Positions 17,191 to 24,643 of a stretch of 48,238 nt of DNA are shown one piece after another. The notes under the pieces are model-generated. The model was not told where the DNA came from. It made no database searches and was given only the letters and a program-made list of their open reading frames with translations. A program made the translations under genes and the position numbers. The DNA comes from Mycolicibacillus koreensis. Its GTDB lineage: Bacteria; Actinomycetota; Actinomycetes; Mycobacteriales; Mycobacteriaceae. The first letter of the stretch is position 1, and every line of letters starts with the position of its first letter. The stretch is from positions 1 through 48,238 of the forward strand of contig NZ_NCXO01000034.1 in the NCBI RefSeq assembly GCF_002104795.1, written 5' to 3'.

Positions 17191-18093
17191 ATGAGTGATC
17201 TGACCGTGTTGGTCGCCGGCGCCAACGGCAACCTCGGCACCCGGATCGCCCGGGCGATGCACGCCCGCGGCAGGCGGGTGCGCTGCGGGATGCGCAACCC
17301 CGGCAACGACACCGGCACCCTCGCCGCCCTCGGCGACGTCGTGCGCGCCGACCTCGACGACCCGGCGTCGCTGCGGGCTGCCTGCGACGGTGTGGATGTG
17401 GTGGTCTCCGCGGTGCAGGGCGGTCCCGACGTCATCGTCGACGGCCAGCGGCGCCTGCTGTCGGCCGCCCGGGACGCCGGGGCAGCCCGTTTCGTGCCCA
17501 GCGACTACTCGCTGGACCTGTTCGCGCTGGCCCCGGGCGAGAACTGGAACTCCGACGCCCGCCGCACATTCGACGACGAACTGATCAGCAGCGGCCAGGG
17601 CTACACGATCCTGCTCAACGGCGCTTTCATGGAGGTGATCGCCGCACCGTTCATGCGGATGGTGGACCCCGCCGCGGGCACGATGACGTTCTGGGGCGAT
17701 GGCACGATGCCGTTCGACCTGACCAGCATGGACGACACGGCTGCGTATCTGGCGGAGATCGTCGGCGACCCGAACACCCTCAACCGCGTGGTTCAGGTTG
17801 TCGGCCAGCGACTCTCGGTCGAGCAGATCGCCCGGTCCTACACCGAGGCGACCGGTCAGCCGCTGAGACTGCAATCCCGGGGCGGCATCGAGCAGGGGTA
17901 TGCGGAACTGGAGCGCCTCAAATCGCAGACCGACGACCCGATGGTCCTCCTGCCGTTGATGTATCAGCTTCCGATGGTGTCGGGTAAAGGCCGGCTCACC
18001 GCCGTGGAGAACGACCGCTACCCACAGATCACCCCGACCACACTGACCGAGGTGCTCCGGGCTCAACACAACAATTCACCGAGAGAGGGTTGA
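17191..18093 (+). CDS. NmrA/isoflavone-reductase-like protein
   Basis: A 300-residue atypical SDR. The N-terminal Rossmann motif G-A-N-G-N-L-G (10-16) binds NAD(P). Internal motifs S-A-V-Q-G-G-P and R-F-V-P-S-D-Y-S match the isoflavone-reductase/NmrA group, which covers reductases and redox-sensing proteins. GGAGGAG precedes the ATG at 17191. Its stop overlaps the next gene's TTG start (TTGA), so the two are coupled. It differs clearly from the second NmrA gene of the same operon (18565). Confidence 0.85.
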   Translation: MSDLTVLVAGANGNLGTRIARAMHARGRRVRCGMRNPGNDTGTLAALGDVVRADLDDPASLRAACDGVDVVVSAVQGGPDVIVDGQRRLLSAARDAGAARFVPSDYSLDLFALAPGENWNSDARRTFDDELISSGQGYTILLNGAFMEVIAAPFMRMVDPAAGTMTFWGDGTMPFDLTSMDDTAAYLAEIVGDPNTLNRVVQVVGQRLSVEQIARSYTEATGQPLRLQSRGGIEQGYAELERLKSQTDDPMVLLPLMYQLPMVSGKGRLTAVENDRYPQITPTTLTEVLRAQHNNSPREG

Positions 18094-18524
18094 CGACCGT
18101 GGACCGAGAGCGAACGCTGCAGTTCAACGAGCGCAACATCGCCGAGTTCCGCCGGCGCGGCGGCACCCTCGGCGGGCCGTTCGAAGGGGCGCCGGTACTG
18201 CTGCTGACCACCACCGGCGCGAAATCAGGGCTGCCGCGCACCAGCCCGATGATGTACCTGCCGGAAGGCGAACGCATCATCGTGTTCGCCTCCAATGAGG
18301 GAAAAGACAACCACCCCAGCTGGTATCACAATCTACGCGCCAATCCGACCGCAACGGTCGAGGTGGGCACCGAGACGTTCACCGCGACCGCCCACGAGAT
18401 CACCGGCCCCGAACACGATCGGCTGTATGCGATCCAGGCCGGCCGCTACCCGGGCTTCGCGAAGTACCAGGAGGGAACCGACCGGATCATCCCGGTTCTC
18501 GAACTGGTCCGCGACACGGACTGA
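18090..18524 (+). CDS. Deazaflavin (F420)-dependent nitroreductase family
   Basis: A 144-residue split-barrel protein of the Ddn/DUF385 family. It has the L-L-L-T-T-T-G-A-K-S-G motif that contacts the F420 phosphate side, P-M-M-Y-L, and the H-P-S-W-Y-H-N-L-R-A-N-P signature. Family members reduce quinones or nitro compounds with F420H2. The TTG at 18090 overlaps the preceding stop; a GTG at 18099 is an alternative, and GAGAGAGG at 18081-18088 could serve either. Confidence 0.88.
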   Translation: MTTVDRERTLQFNERNIAEFRRRGGTLGGPFEGAPVLLLTTTGAKSGLPRTSPMMYLPEGERIIVFASNEGKDNHPSWYHNLRANPTATVEVGTETFTATAHEITGPEHDRLYAIQAGRYPGFAKYQEGTDRIIPVLELVRDTD

Positions 18525-18564
18525 GCCACGACGCTATCGAAGCCCCCGAGAGCGAAGGACATTC

Positions 18565-19518
18565 ATGAGCAAGATCATCGCGGTCACCGGTGCCACCGGC
18601 TCGCAGGGCGGGGGTTTGGCCCGAGCCATTCTCGATGACCCGCGCCACGGCGAGCCCGACGGGTTCACGTTGCGCGCCATCACCCGGAACCGCAACGGCG
18701 CGAAGGCCCGTGCGCTCGCCTCGGCGGGCGCCGACGTCGTCGTCGCCGACCTGACCGACCCCGATTCGCTGACCGCGGCGTTCACCGGTGCACACGGCGC
18801 GTACTGCGTGACCAACTACTGGGAACACATGGATCCGTCCGTGGAGGACGCCCAGGCTCGCAACCTGGCACGGGCGGCGAAGGACGCCGGCCTGCGTCAC
18901 GTGATCTGGTCGACGCTGGAGGACACCCGCGAAGCGTTCCCCCTCGACGACGATCGGATGCCCACCCTGCTCGGTAGGTACAAGGTGCCGCACTTCGACG
19001 TCAAAGCCGACGCCAACCGGTACTTCCGGGAACTCGGGGTACCCACCACCTTCCTGCACCCACCGTTCTACTGGGACAACCTGGCGTCCAGCTTCCCCCC
19101 GACCACCGGCGAGGACGGCACGCTGGCGATCAGGCTGCCGATGGGGACCAAGAAGCTCGCCGGGATCGCCGCCGACGACATCGGCCGATGCGCCTTCGGG
19201 GTGTTCCAGCGCGGCGACGAGTTCGTCGGCGAAGCGATCGGGATCGCCGGCGAGCAGTTGACGCTCACACAGATCGCCGCGGCCATGAGCCGCGTTCTGG
19301 GACGCGAGATCGCCTACATCGCAGTCTCTCCGGAGGATTTCCGCTCCGGGGGGTTCCCCGGGTCCGAAGACCTGGGCAACATGTTCCAGTTCTACGCCGA
19401 CACCGAAGCCGACTACTGCGCATTCCACGATCCGGCGTTCTCCCGCGCGCTCAACCCGGAACTGAAGTCCTTCGACCAGTGGCTGCAGGCGAACGCCGAC
19501 CGCTTCACTCTGCCCTGA
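18565..19518 (+). CDS. NmrA family NAD(P)-binding protein
   Basis: A 317-residue NmrA-like protein: G-A-T-G-S-Q-G at 9-15, T-N-Y-W-E and I-W-S-T-L-E-D-T, then G-R-Y-K-V-P-H-F-D. These motifs are shared with the protein at 26190-27158, so the two are paralogues. NmrA-like proteins bind NADP or NAD and act as reductases or redox sensors; none of the features here decides between them. GAAGGA precedes the ATG. It is the fourth gene of the redox operon. Confidence 0.88.
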   Translation: MSKIIAVTGATGSQGGGLARAILDDPRHGEPDGFTLRAITRNRNGAKARALASAGADVVVADLTDPDSLTAAFTGAHGAYCVTNYWEHMDPSVEDAQARNLARAAKDAGLRHVIWSTLEDTREAFPLDDDRMPTLLGRYKVPHFDVKADANRYFRELGVPTTFLHPPFYWDNLASSFPPTTGEDGTLAIRLPMGTKKLAGIAADDIGRCAFGVFQRGDEFVGEAIGIAGEQLTLTQIAAAMSRVLGREIAYIAVSPEDFRSGGFPGSEDLGNMFQFYADTEADYCAFHDPAFSRALNPELKSFDQWLQANADRFTLP

Positions 19519-19542
19519 ACCCGCGCCGACGAAAGACACTCC

Positions 19543-20055
19543 ATGACCCCGAAGTCCTACACCCCAGGACGGCGCCCACCGGTTCTGTCCCCGCTGGTCC
19601 GCAACCGCGGCAGCGGCGACATGTTCCCCTATTTCGGCGCCGAACTCGAGCGGGTGATCGCGCGGTCGGAGACCTACGACGCCCTGAATGTTCTGCGCCT
19701 GGAACTCACCCCGGACGGCTCCCCACCGTTGCACGTCCACGAACGGGAGGACGAGACGTGGGTCGTCGTCTCCGGTGAGGTCAAGTTCTGGACCGGCGGG
19801 GACACCTTGGGCGCCTGCGACACCGCGATACTGGGCGCCGGCGGGGTCGCCTACGGCCCGCGGTTGGTTCCGCACACCTTCCAGACACACACGCCGACCG
19901 CGGAGGTGCTCATCATCACCACCCCCGGCTACTTCGAGGACCACATGGTGGCGATCGGCACCACCGCCGACTCCGTGGTGACCAACACCGCCGAGGAGAT
20001 CGCCAAGTTCGGTGTCCGGGTGCTGGATCGGCCACCAGTGTTCGGCCGGGATTGA
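19543..20055 (+). CDS. Cupin-domain protein
   Basis: A 170-residue single-domain cupin. Motif 1 is P-L-H-V-H-E-R-E-D-E-T-W-V-V-V-S-G-E, with the His-x-His...Glu metal ligands; motif 2 has G-P-R-L-V-P-H-T-F with the final His. It may be a dioxygenase, isomerase or sensor. It begins 24 bp after the second NmrA gene and overlaps the longest frame of the next gene, supporting a common transcript. Confidence 0.87.
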   Translation: MTPKSYTPGRRPPVLSPLVRNRGSGDMFPYFGAELERVIARSETYDALNVLRLELTPDGSPPLHVHEREDETWVVVSGEVKFWTGGDTLGACDTAILGAGGVAYGPRLVPHTFQTHTPTAEVLIITTPGYFEDHMVAIGTTADSVVTNTAEEIAKFGVRVLDRPPVFGRD

Positions 20056-20084
20056 TCGTCGCCCGTCGCGAGAAAGGAATTCCC

Positions 20085-20480
20085 TTGAGTTTCACCGAAG
20101 ACGAGATCGCCTACCTGCGTTCACAGCCGTTGGCGCGGATCGCCACCGTCGGCGATGACGATCAGCCCGACGTCGTGCCGGTCGGGTTCGACTACGACGG
20201 AACGCACATCAACATCGGCGGCTACCGGCCCGCCGCCACCCGCCGGCACCGCAACGTGTTGGCCGGGCACACCAAGGTCGCGGTGGTGATCGATGATCTG
20301 GTCTCCACCGAGCCGTGGATACCGCGGTATCTGCGGGTCTACGGCACCGCGACCGTGGTCGAGGGCGCGGAACAGCCGTTTCTGCGGATCACACCGGAGG
20401 TTTCGTGGAGCTGGAACGTCAACGCGGGGTCCGGCCCGATGAGCATGGACACCCCGCCACACCGCACTGTGCACCGGTAG
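20085..20480 (+). CDS. PPOX-class (F420/FMN) oxidoreductase
   Basis: A 131-residue split-barrel protein of the pyridoxamine-phosphate-oxidase-like superfamily. It has A-R-I-A-T-V-G-D-D-D-Q-P-D-V-V-P-V-G-F at the start, A-A-T-R-R-H-R-N-V and V-V-I-D-D-L. The TTG at 20085 was chosen because AGAAAGGAA lies nine bases upstream; the frame is open from 20052, overlapping the cupin stop. PPOX proteins in mycobacteria often use F420. It is the last gene of the operon. Confidence 0.83.
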   Translation: MSFTEDEIAYLRSQPLARIATVGDDDQPDVVPVGFDYDGTHINIGGYRPAATRRHRNVLAGHTKVAVVIDDLVSTEPWIPRYLRVYGTATVVEGAEQPFLRITPEVSWSWNVNAGSGPMSMDTPPHRTVHR

Positions 20481-20550
20481 TCCGCCGGTGTGAAGCGGCG
20501 CCTGTGGGCCGCGGTCGACGCTGGTATCGTCCGATGATCGTCGACGGCGG

Positions 20551-20570
20551 GGCGTGATCACGCCTAGCGT
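20551..20570 (+). promoter_or_regulatory. 14-bp palindrome and -10-like box before DIP1984 gene
   Basis: GGCGTGATCACGCC (20551-20564) is a perfect palindrome directly followed by TAGCGT (20565-20570), a plausible -10. It lies 40-60 bp upstream of the DIP1984-family gene at 20610 and downstream of the redox-operon stop. This suggests a separate, regulated promoter for that gene and the RNA after it. Confidence 0.45.
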
Positions 20571-20609
20571 CTTGCCCCCGCGCCGGCCGCACTGCGGAGA
20601 GGAACGATC

Positions 20610-21080
20610 ATGAAACTGGCGGAGGCACTCTCGTTGCGGGCGAACGCGACCCGCCGCATCGAATCGCTGCGGACCCGCATCGTCAGCAACGCCCGCTACC
20701 AGGAGGGCGAAGATCCCGCTGAGGACGCCTCGGCCCTGCTCGTCGACGCCGACAACGCGCTGCGCGAGTACGAGGATCTGATCCGACGCATCAACCGCAC
20801 CAACGCCGCCACCGTGATCGACGCCGCCGGCACGCTCACCGACGCGTTGGCCCGGCGAGATGCGCTGCGTCTGCGCCACCACGTGCTCATCAGCGCCGCC
20901 GATGCGGCTGCCGGCACCGGCCAGCCCGGCTACGCCCGACAACTGCGTTCGGAGTTGAAGATGCTGGCGGCGCTGCCGGTCGCCGAACTGCGTGCCCGCG
21001 CCGACGCGGTCGCCCAGGAGTATCGCGAGCTCGACGTGCGGATCCAACGGGCCAACTGGGAGGTCGATCTTTTGGAGTAG
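20610..21080 (+). CDS. DIP1984-family protein
   Basis: A 156-residue soluble, almost wholly helical protein. The N-terminus M-K-L-A-E-A-L-S-L-R-A-N, the Q-E-G-E-D-P-A-E-D-A region and the late Q-R-A-N-W-E-V-D-L mark the DIP1984 (septicolysin-like) family, small proteins found in many bacteria whose biochemical role is not established. GGAGAGGAA precedes the ATG. The gene stands alone with its own promoter candidate (20551-20570). Immediately after the stop lies a highly structured RNA candidate with a perfect tRNA T-arm (21085-21206), which may be co-transcribed. An RNA-binding or RNA-processing role is inference from that neighbourhood. Confidence 0.85.
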   Translation: MKLAEALSLRANATRRIESLRTRIVSNARYQEGEDPAEDASALLVDADNALREYEDLIRRINRTNAATVIDAAGTLTDALARRDALRLRHHVLISAADAAAGTGQPGYARQLRSELKMLAALPVAELRARADAVAQEYRELDVRIQRANWEVDLLE

Positions 21081-21084
21081 CCCA

Positions 21085-21206
21085 CTTGTGAAGAGTCTGT
21101 AGGTAGCCATCACGGAGGCGTGCGCAAGCCCCGACCGGCGGGCAAAGTCCGGTCACCACTGGCGCACGAAGGGCAGTGCGACGGGTTCGATTCCCGTTTC
21201 ATCGAG
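21085..21206 (+). ncRNA. Candidate tRNA-mimicking structured RNA (Y-RNA-like?)
   Basis: Visible structure: a perfect T-arm, ACGGG-TTCGATT-CCCGT (21181-21197), with the canonical tRNA T-loop; directly 3' of it TTCATCGAG (21198-21206), which can pair with CTTGTGAA (21085-21092) as an acceptor-like stem with one bulge; and, in the place of an anticodon arm, a two-tier hairpin, CGTGCGC/GCGCACG (21119-21125 with 21162-21168) enclosing GACCGG/CCGGTC (21133-21138 with 21149-21154). A TAGGTAG near 21100 could be the D-loop, but I find no convincing D-stem and no CCA. It is thus not a normal tRNA. Bacterial YrlA RNAs mimic tRNA in this way, but no Ro60/Rsr gene is in the window. Ends are approximate. 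Confidence 0.5.
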
Positions 21207-21339
21207 CAGCCCCGCATCGCGTACCGGTGATCGAGTACAACGCACAACGCATCACCACCGCGCAGATCCGTGACGGTGAGGGCGGGCACGGGGCACACTC
21301 TTCTGGGATGGGCTGCAGAACCGGTCGGGCGAGCCGGGC

Positions 21340-22473
21340 TCAGCCCGTGGCATGTCCGCTGCTTTGCCGCTGCCTCGCGGCCGCGACGAGAAGTTCGTTG
21401 CGGCTGTCGATCTGGTCCTGGGTGGCCGGCGCGAAAATCTCGGCTCCCGGTGCGGCCATCGCCTGGGTATCAACGGCGCGCGGTCGCTGATCGCGCTCGT
21501 ACTGCGTGAACGCCTCATCGATGTCGCCGTGGGCGCGCAGCGCCTCGGCGAGAATCCAGGCCCCCGTGAGGGCCAAGCTGGTGCCGCGGCCCGTCAGGTT
21601 GGAGGTGCAGTGCGCGGCGTCTCCGACGAGGACCACCCGCCCGCGGTGCCAGCTGTCCATCCGGATCTGGCTGACCGAGTCGAAGTAGAGCTCCGGGTCC
21701 TCGATCGCCGCACGCACCAGTTCGGGGATGCGCCATTCGTCATGACCGGCGTAAGCGTCGGCAAGGATCCGCTTCTGGACCCCTAGATCGTGGTAGTCGT
21801 AGTCGATCCAGGGCGATCGAAACGTGAAGACCGCCAACGCCTGATCGTTATAGGCGGCGATGCCACACATGTGGCCGGGAAAGTTGTAGATCGGGTTGAC
21901 GCGATCGGTCGGGATGTAGCCGGGGAAACGGGCCAGCGCGACGTACAGGCCCAGGAAATGCAGGAATTGCCGTTCTTCGCCGAAGGTGAGCCGCCGGATC
22001 GCCGAGTGCATACCGTCGGCGCCGACGACCAGGTCGTAGCGGCCGGTCGCCCCGGAGGCGAAGCGGACGTCGACCCCGGCGTTGTCGTCGCGCAGGTCGG
22101 CGACCGACTCGCCGAACCGGAGGTCCACGGCGGGGCCGAGGTGGCCGTAGAGGATGTTGGTGAGATCTTCGCGGGGGATCTCGATGTCGTCGGGGGAATC
22201 GTTGATGGCGTCCCACGAGGGTTCGGCGACAACGACCCCGTCGCTGTCGATGAACTGGACACGTTCGGACATGTCGATGCGGCGCTCACGAATCGACCCG
22301 AGCACACCCATCCGGTCGGCGACACCGATCGCCTCACCCCGGACATCGATCGGCGAACCGTTGGCGCGCAGATGGTGGGCCCGTTCGACGATGGTGACGT
22401 CGTGGCCGGTGTCGCGCAGCGTGATCGCGGTGCTCAAGCCCGCCACCCCGGCGCCAGAGATGAGAATGCGCAT
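21340..22473 (-). CDS. FAD-dependent aromatic monooxygenase family
   Basis: A 377-residue group A flavoprotein monooxygenase. FAD motifs are G-A-G-V-A-G-L-S (7-14), the D-G motif V-G-A-D-G-M-H-S-A-I-R-R (about 153-164) and G-D-A-A-H-C-T-S (about 285). Such enzymes use NAD(P)H and O2 to hydroxylate aromatics or modify antibiotics such as tetracycline or rifamycin; the substrate cannot be told. It is divergent from the TetR at 22542 with a palindromic operator between, so it is probably induced by its substrate. Confidence 0.88.
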   Translation of the reverse strand: MRILISGAGVAGLSTAITLRDTGHDVTIVERAHHLRANGSPIDVRGEAIGVADRMGVLGSIRERRIDMSERVQFIDSDGVVVAEPSWDAINDSPDDIEIPREDLTNILYGHLGPAVDLRFGESVADLRDDNAGVDVRFASGATGRYDLVVGADGMHSAIRRLTFGEERQFLHFLGLYVALARFPGYIPTDRVNPIYNFPGHMCGIAAYNDQALAVFTFRSPWIDYDYHDLGVQKRILADAYAGHDEWRIPELVRAAIEDPELYFDSVSQIRMDSWHRGRVVLVGDAAHCTSNLTGRGTSLALTGAWILAEALRAHGDIDEAFTQYERDQRPRAVDTQAMAAPGAEIFAPATQDQIDSRNELLVAAARQRQSSGHATG

Positions 22474-22495
22474 GGAGCAGCCCCTTCCAGCAGTA

Positions 22496-22512
22496 AGATA
22501 CGATGTGTATCT
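22496..22512. promoter_or_regulatory. TetR operator between monooxygenase and regulator
   Basis: AGATAC-GATGT-GTATCT is a perfect 6-bp inverted repeat with a 5-bp spacer, 23 bp upstream of the monooxygenase start and 29 bp upstream of the TetR start. It probably controls both. Confidence 0.75.
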
Positions 22513-22541
22513 AACGCTACCTCGGGATTATAGGAAACACA

Positions 22542-23147
22542 ATGTCTCTTAACGCGGCGGGCGGGTCGACGCGGCGGCGCGGCCGCGTCCTGGAGGAGGC
22601 CCTCCTGGACGCCGCGTGGTCGGAGCTGGCCGAACACGGTTACGACGAGTTCACCATCGACGCCGTCGCCGCGCGGGCCACCACCAGCCGCGCGGTCATC
22701 TACCGGCGCTGGCCGGGAAAGCAGGAGCTGGTCCTCGCGGCGCTGAAACACGAGATCGGCAAGGATCCCGTCGTCGCTCCCGATACCGGCAGTCTGCGCG
22801 ACGATGTCATCGCGGTGCTGCGGCAAGCCAACAAGGTCCGCACCGGGCTGGCGGTGCAACTCTTCACCCAGCTCGGCGGTTTTTACCGCCAGACCGGCAT
22901 CAGCCTGGCCGACCTGAGCGCGTTTGCGCCCGGTGGGCGCAACCCTGTGTTGGACGAGGTGATCCAGCGGGCGATCGACCGCGGGGAGATCCACCGCGAG
23001 CAGGTCACCGACCGGATCGCCCGGCTGCCCGGCGATCTGTTCCGCTATGAGCTGCTCGTGACGCTCCAACCGGTACCCGACGACACCATCGAGGAAATCG
23101 TCGACACGGTGTTCCTCCCGCTTCTCGAGCGGCGCGCCTTGTCGTGA
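22542..23147 (+). CDS. TetR-family repressor
   Basis: A 201-residue regulator with HTH at about 35-60 (I-D-A-V-A-A-R-A-T-T-S-R-A-V-I-Y-R-R-W) and a TetR_C_16-like ligand domain ending H-R-E-Q-V-T-D-R-I. It is divergent from the FAD monooxygenase. The stop lies inside the first unit of a 15-bp tandem repeat (23141-23200). Read past the stop, the repeats keep the frame and would encode repeated E-D-R-G-R, so the C-terminus may have been shortened or lengthened by repeat changes. Confidence 0.92.
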   Translation: MSLNAAGGSTRRRGRVLEEALLDAAWSELAEHGYDEFTIDAVAARATTSRAVIYRRWPGKQELVLAALKHEIGKDPVVAPDTGSLRDDVIAVLRQANKVRTGLAVQLFTQLGGFYRQTGISLADLSAFAPGGRNPVLDEVIQRAIDRGEIHREQVTDRIARLPGDLFRYELLVTLQPVPDDTIEEIVDTVFLPLLERRALS

Positions 23148-23200
23148 GGATCGCGGTCGTGAGGATCGCGGTCGTGAGGATCGCGGTCGTGAGGATCGCG
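23141..23200. repeat. 15-bp tandem repeat, four exact units
   Basis: GTCGTGAGGATCGCG occurs four times without a mismatch. It begins five bases before the end of the TetR stop codon region, so the first unit overlaps the coding sequence. The exact copies point to recent expansion. Confidence 0.92.
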
Positions 23201-23212
23201 GCTCGCCGGCCG

Positions 23213-23257
23213 CCATCGCCGGCCCAGCCATCGCCGGCCCAGCCATAGCCAGCCCAG
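23213..23257. repeat. Second 15-bp tandem repeat, three units
   Basis: CCATCGCCGGCCCAG occurs at 23213-23227 and 23228-23242, with a diverged third unit at 23243-23257. It directly adjoins the 78-bp palindromic element. The same 15-bp period as the preceding repeat is notable. Confidence 0.85.
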
Positions 23258-23334
23258 GTTTGTGCACTCACGGCGTAGGTTTGTGCAGGCAGGGCGGCGA
23301 CACGGGCGTTTCGGGCGCCGTGAGTGCACAAACC
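23257..23334. repeat. 78-bp palindromic element, copy 1
   Basis: Perfect 19-bp terminal inverted repeats: GGTTTGTGCACTCACGGCG at 23257-23275 and its complement at 23316-23334. Inside, GGTTTGTGCA recurs at 23278-23287, followed by a G-rich core. A second copy of the same length and orientation lies at 24644-24721. It ends 30 bp from the stop of the leftward membrane protein gene and may also work as a terminator. Confidence 0.85.
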
Positions 23335-23363
23335 CCAGGCACCACCCGGCGGTGTGGCGGCAA

Positions 23364-23795
23364 TCAGCGGGATCGATCGGTGGCGTTGAGCGGCGGAAAC
23401 CACGGCGCACCGCGCAACGGACCATAGTCGGCGACAGCGAAGGCCGTCATCGCCGTGGCGGCCAGCGCACAGAAGACGCCGGGCCGGCGGACCGCATCGT
23501 CGGGGTAATCGACGATCAGCCACGCGAACAGCACCATCCCGACGGTGTTGACGGCATCGGTGACCCCGATCATCGACACGTCGGGACGGCAAAGACCGTA
23601 TTGCCCGCCCGTGACGGCGGTGATGATTCCGAACACCCCACCGATCAGGAAATACAGGCTGACCACCGCATTGAACTGCCAGCCGTTGTGGCCGACACCA
23701 TCGACTTCGGCCCAGGGCAACAACAGCGTCACGATCAGCAGGGCACCGCCCACGCCGACGATGAGACGTTGGTACGTCGGGGTTGATATGGCCAT
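23364..23795 (-). CDS. Four-helix membrane protein, unknown function
   Basis: A 143-residue hydrophobic protein with four predicted membrane helices. The first contains L-I-V-G-V-G-G-A-L-L-I-V-T-L-L-L-P-W-A, a pattern common in actinobacterial DUF-type membrane proteins. The ATG at 23795 was preferred over one 16 codons earlier because GAAGGGG lies upstream. It is divergent from the TetR at 23892, and two ATAAC-N4-GTTAT operators lie between, so it is the presumed target. Flanked together with that TetR by the two 78-bp elements. No function is assigned. Confidence 0.7.
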   Translation of the reverse strand: MAISTPTYQRLIVGVGGALLIVTLLLPWAEVDGVGHNGWQFNAVVSLYFLIGGVFGIITAVTGGQYGLCRPDVSMIGVTDAVNTVGMVLFAWLIVDYPDDAVRRPGVFCALAATAMTAFAVADYGPLRGAPWFPPLNATDRSR

Positions 23796-23841
23796 GACTG
23801 CCCCTTCCGAAGCCTGGCGACGAGCCGACACGCCCATCGAC

Positions 23842-23885
23842 ATAACAATCGTTATTCCTGTTCGCAGCAGAATAACGGGCGTTAT
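23842..23885. promoter_or_regulatory. Two TetR operators, ATAAC-N4-GTTAT
   Basis: ATAACAATCGTTAT (23842-23855) and ATAACGGGCGTTAT (23872-23885), 30 bp apart, between the membrane protein and its divergent TetR. The second ends six bases before the TetR ATG. The same core, with a 3-bp spacer, occurs at 40136-40170 before a paralogous TetR. Confidence 0.82.
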
Positions 23886-23891
23886 GGCAGG

Positions 23892-24596
23892 ATGTCAACG
23901 ATGCCTTCAACGTCTTCTCCCGACGCCGCGGCGGGCCCCCGGGACCGGCTGGTGGCCGCCGCGTTGACCGTGCTCGAACGCGACGGGCCCGCGGCGATCC
24001 AGGCGCGCACCCTGGCCCGCGAGATCGACGCCTCCACGATGGCCGTCTACACCAATTTCGGCGGCATGCCCGGACTCATCGACGCCATGCTGCGCGAAGG
24101 CCTGACCCGGTTCGCCGACCGGGTCCGCGGAGTCGCTCACACCGACGACCCGATGGCCGACCTGATCGCCGGAGGCCTGGCCTACGGGGAGTTCGCACTG
24201 CAGAACCCGCAGTTGTATCGAGTGCTGTTCGGGCTCAGCGACCTGGGCCGCGCATACCAGTTGCCGCCCGGGGCAACCACCCCCTGGGACCTCGCCGAAG
24301 GGGAGGACGCGCTTTCTGTGATGGTCGACGCCGTCGAGCGGGTCATCGCAGCCGGCCGCATACGACCACAGGAGCCCCGGCCTGCGGCCAGCCAAATCTT
24401 GAGCGCCACACACGGGTTCGTTCTGCTGGCGATGACCGGATTCATCGACGCCGACGATGCGCAGCAGGTGATGACCTCGTTGGCGGTCCACTTGGTGGTC
24501 GGTCTCGGTGACAGCCGCCGCCGCGCAGAACGCTCGCTGGCCGCCGCGCTCGACGCACGCGCCGAGGCAGCCAAGCCCGGCTCCGGTGACCCGTAG
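23892..24596 (+). CDS. TetR-family repressor
   Basis: A 234-residue regulator. The HTH (A-R-T-L-A-R-E-I-D-A-S-T-M-A-V-Y-T-N-F-G-G-M) is nearly the same as that of the TetR at 40177 (K-L-S-A-E-I-G-A-S-T-M-A-V-Y-T-H-F-G-G-M), and both have the WHG-type ligand domain with L-Q-N-P-Q-L-Y-R-V-L-F-G. A second ATG at 23901 is possible. With its operator 7 bp upstream it is surely autoregulated and probably controls the membrane protein at 23364. Cross-talk with the 40177 regulon is likely. Confidence 0.92.
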   Translation: MSTMPSTSSPDAAAGPRDRLVAAALTVLERDGPAAIQARTLAREIDASTMAVYTNFGGMPGLIDAMLREGLTRFADRVRGVAHTDDPMADLIAGGLAYGEFALQNPQLYRVLFGLSDLGRAYQLPPGATTPWDLAEGEDALSVMVDAVERVIAAGRIRPQEPRPAASQILSATHGFVLLAMTGFIDADDAQQVMTSLAVHLVVGLGDSRRRAERSLAAALDARAEAAKPGSGDP

Positions 24597-24643
24597 GCCC
24601 CGCACCTCAACGCCCCACGCAGTCCTCGACGTAGGGCGCGATG

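Noticed and set aside
21124..21206. A genuine tRNA gene at the T-arm near 21181
   Set aside because: No D-arm, no usable anticodon loop and no CCA can be drawn, and the acceptor pairing needs a bulge. A tRNA-like RNA is the better description.
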